From the NCBI GenBank assembly GCA_965649105.1, contig CBFGJP010000064.1, positions 1-15,046 on the forward strand: a DNA stretch of 15,046 nucleotides, in the 5' to 3' direction. Positions within the stretch are counted from its first letter, which is position 1. Each line of letters opens with the position of its first letter. This document shows positions 14,770-15,046 of the stretch, piece by piece. The DNA comes from JAOAFX01 sp965649105. Its GTDB lineage: Bacteria; Hydrothermota; Tepidihabitantia; SM23-42; JAOAFX01. Under the pieces are notes generated by a model that saw nothing but the letters and a program-made list of their open reading frames with translations, ran no database searches and had not been told where the DNA came from. The position numbers and the translations under genes are program-made.

Positions 14770-14840
14770 GCACAAACTCCTTTTAAAAAATTATCAGCAT
14801 GGGATCGATAGTTTTCAATGTATTTAGTTTCATTATTCAT
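14760..14840 (-). CDS. Possible leaderless 26-residue leader ORF before cheW
   Basis: An ATG lies 6 nt after the GATAAT of a TTGACA-16-GATAAT promoter, the same geometry as the leaderless genes elsewhere in the window. It opens 26 codons beginning MNNETKYIENYR and ending GVCAWR, with TAA inside the first codons of cheW (10-nt overlap). The peptide is hydrophilic and unlike anything I recognise. The cheW Shine-Dalgarno lies within its last codons, so ribosomes finishing here could restart at the cheW GTG. It may be a regulatory leader peptide or a chance ORF. The protein-level evidence is weak; the promoter geometry is the main support. Confidence 0.35.
   Translation of the reverse strand: MNNETKYIENYRSHADNFLKGVCAWR
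14790..14818 (-). promoter_or_regulatory. Proximal promoter candidate of the chemosensory operon
   Basis: On the minus strand there is a TTGAAA -35 (14813-14818), a 17-bp spacer and a GATAAT -10 (14790-14795). It lies about 20 bp before the cheW GTG, leaving room for a leader with AAGGAG. It falls inside the putative leader ORF, so it would give a transcript without that ORF's start. Confidence 0.5.
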
Positions 14841-14846
14841 AGTTCA

Positions 14847-14874
14847 ATTATCTATAAATTTTTGTCCTTGTCAA
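14847..14874 (-). promoter_or_regulatory. Distal promoter of the chemosensory operon
   Basis: On the minus strand there is a perfect TTGACA -35 (14869-14874), a 16-bp spacer and a GATAAT -10 (14847-14852). It would start transcription near 14840, at the ATG of the possible 26-codon leader ORF and about 70 nt before cheW. Confidence 0.65.
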
Positions 14875-15015
14875 GCATATTTTTCCTGATTTTTCTTCGC
14901 TTTCCTTACTCCTTGGTGGAAGGAAAAAGGTATATGTGGGGAAAAAACGATAGACCTTTCAAATATTACGAATTTAAGTTTCAAAAATATTGAGCGAACT
15001 CAGATATTTTTCTAC
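14875..15015. other. Intergenic stretch between divergent promoters
   Basis: This is the gene-free part of the right end, between the leftward chemosensory promoter and the rightward edge promoter. The whole non-coding end runs from about 14770 to 15046. It holds an imperfect inverted repeat with 7-bp arms TTTCCTT (14901-14907) and AAGGAAA (14920-14926), which has no following T-run and so is not a good terminator; an operator site is possible. A 64-codon plus-strand reading frame at 14799-14993 crosses the opposing promoters and is not believable as a gene. Confidence 0.5.
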
Positions 15016-15043
15016 TTGACATTTAAGTATATTTAAATATAAT
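15016..15043 (+). promoter_or_regulatory. Rightward consensus promoter at the window edge
   Basis: A perfect TTGACA -35 (15016-15021), a 16-bp spacer and a perfect TATAAT -10 (15038-15043) point out of the window. Only three more bases (AGC) are visible, so the start codon it serves cannot be seen. The match to the other 16-bp-spacer promoters is exact. Confidence 0.8.
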
Positions 15044-15046
15044 AGC

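Noticed and set aside
14770..14775. TTG at 14775 as the cheW start
   Set aside because: It touches the AAGGAG Shine-Dalgarno; the GTG at 14769 has proper spacing.
14901..14926. Inverted repeat with 7-bp arms as an intrinsic terminator
   Set aside because: The loop is long, the stem is AT-rich and no T-run follows on either strand.
14799..14993. 64-codon plus-strand reading frame at the right end
   Set aside because: It crosses the leftward promoters of the chemosensory operon, has no Shine-Dalgarno or promoter of its own, and its Phe/Ile/Ser-rich translation reflects AT-rich intergenic DNA.

Overview
The window is low-GC bacterial chromosomal DNA. It is densely coded and carries clear sigma70-type promoters, some strong Shine-Dalgarno sites and many 4-bp ATGA start/stop overlaps. 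Gene content points to an anaerobic or microaerophilic, motile bacterium: HypD, two radical SAM enzymes, a flavodoxin, a 2x[4Fe-4S] protein and chemotaxis parts. The lineage cannot be fixed from the sequence. A candidate phylum such as WOR-3/Stahlbacteria is only a guess from protein style and composition. I see no rRNA, tRNA, CRISPR, transposase or phage gene.

Layout, left to right. (1) 90-2392, minus strand: threonine synthase followed by a DUF401 membrane protein, overlapping by 4 bp and read from a strong promoter just before thrC. (2) 2497-6906, minus strand: a GAF-GGDEF diguanylate cyclase, hypD without other hyp genes in view, a PflX-type radical SAM protein and an MFS exporter, probably one transcript. 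(3) 7016-8971, plus strand: a SPASM radical SAM enzyme and a flavodoxin, then a ferredoxin-like protein with its own promoter. (4) 8957-11424, minus strand: a PurF-like protein whose glutaminase site looks destroyed, followed by low-specificity threonine aldolase. (5) 11469-14840, minus strand: a chemosensory operon (possible 26-residue leader ORF, CheW, an all-membrane MCP, a second CheW) ending in a nitrilase-superfamily amidohydrolase coupled to the second CheW gene. A rightward promoter at the right edge serves a gene outside the window.

The most unusual signal is in gene starts. Four of the clearest promoters (before thrC, the SPASM radical SAM gene, the ferredoxin gene and the purF-like gene) have a TTG-type -35, a spacer of exactly 16 bp, a TATAAT or TAAAAT -10, and an ATG only 5-7 nt after the -10. 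The mRNAs should therefore be leaderless. A fifth case places an unlisted 26-codon ORF ahead of cheW. Downstream genes in transcripts instead use strong Shine-Dalgarno sites or stop/start overlaps, so initiation seems split by operon position.

Other points of interest are the PurF-like protein with Ser in place of the catalytic Cys, an amidohydrolase built into a chemotaxis operon, and hypD placed with a diguanylate cyclase and a radical SAM protein. Most genes belong to known families. The novelty, if any, lies in the start architecture and in these gene combinations.
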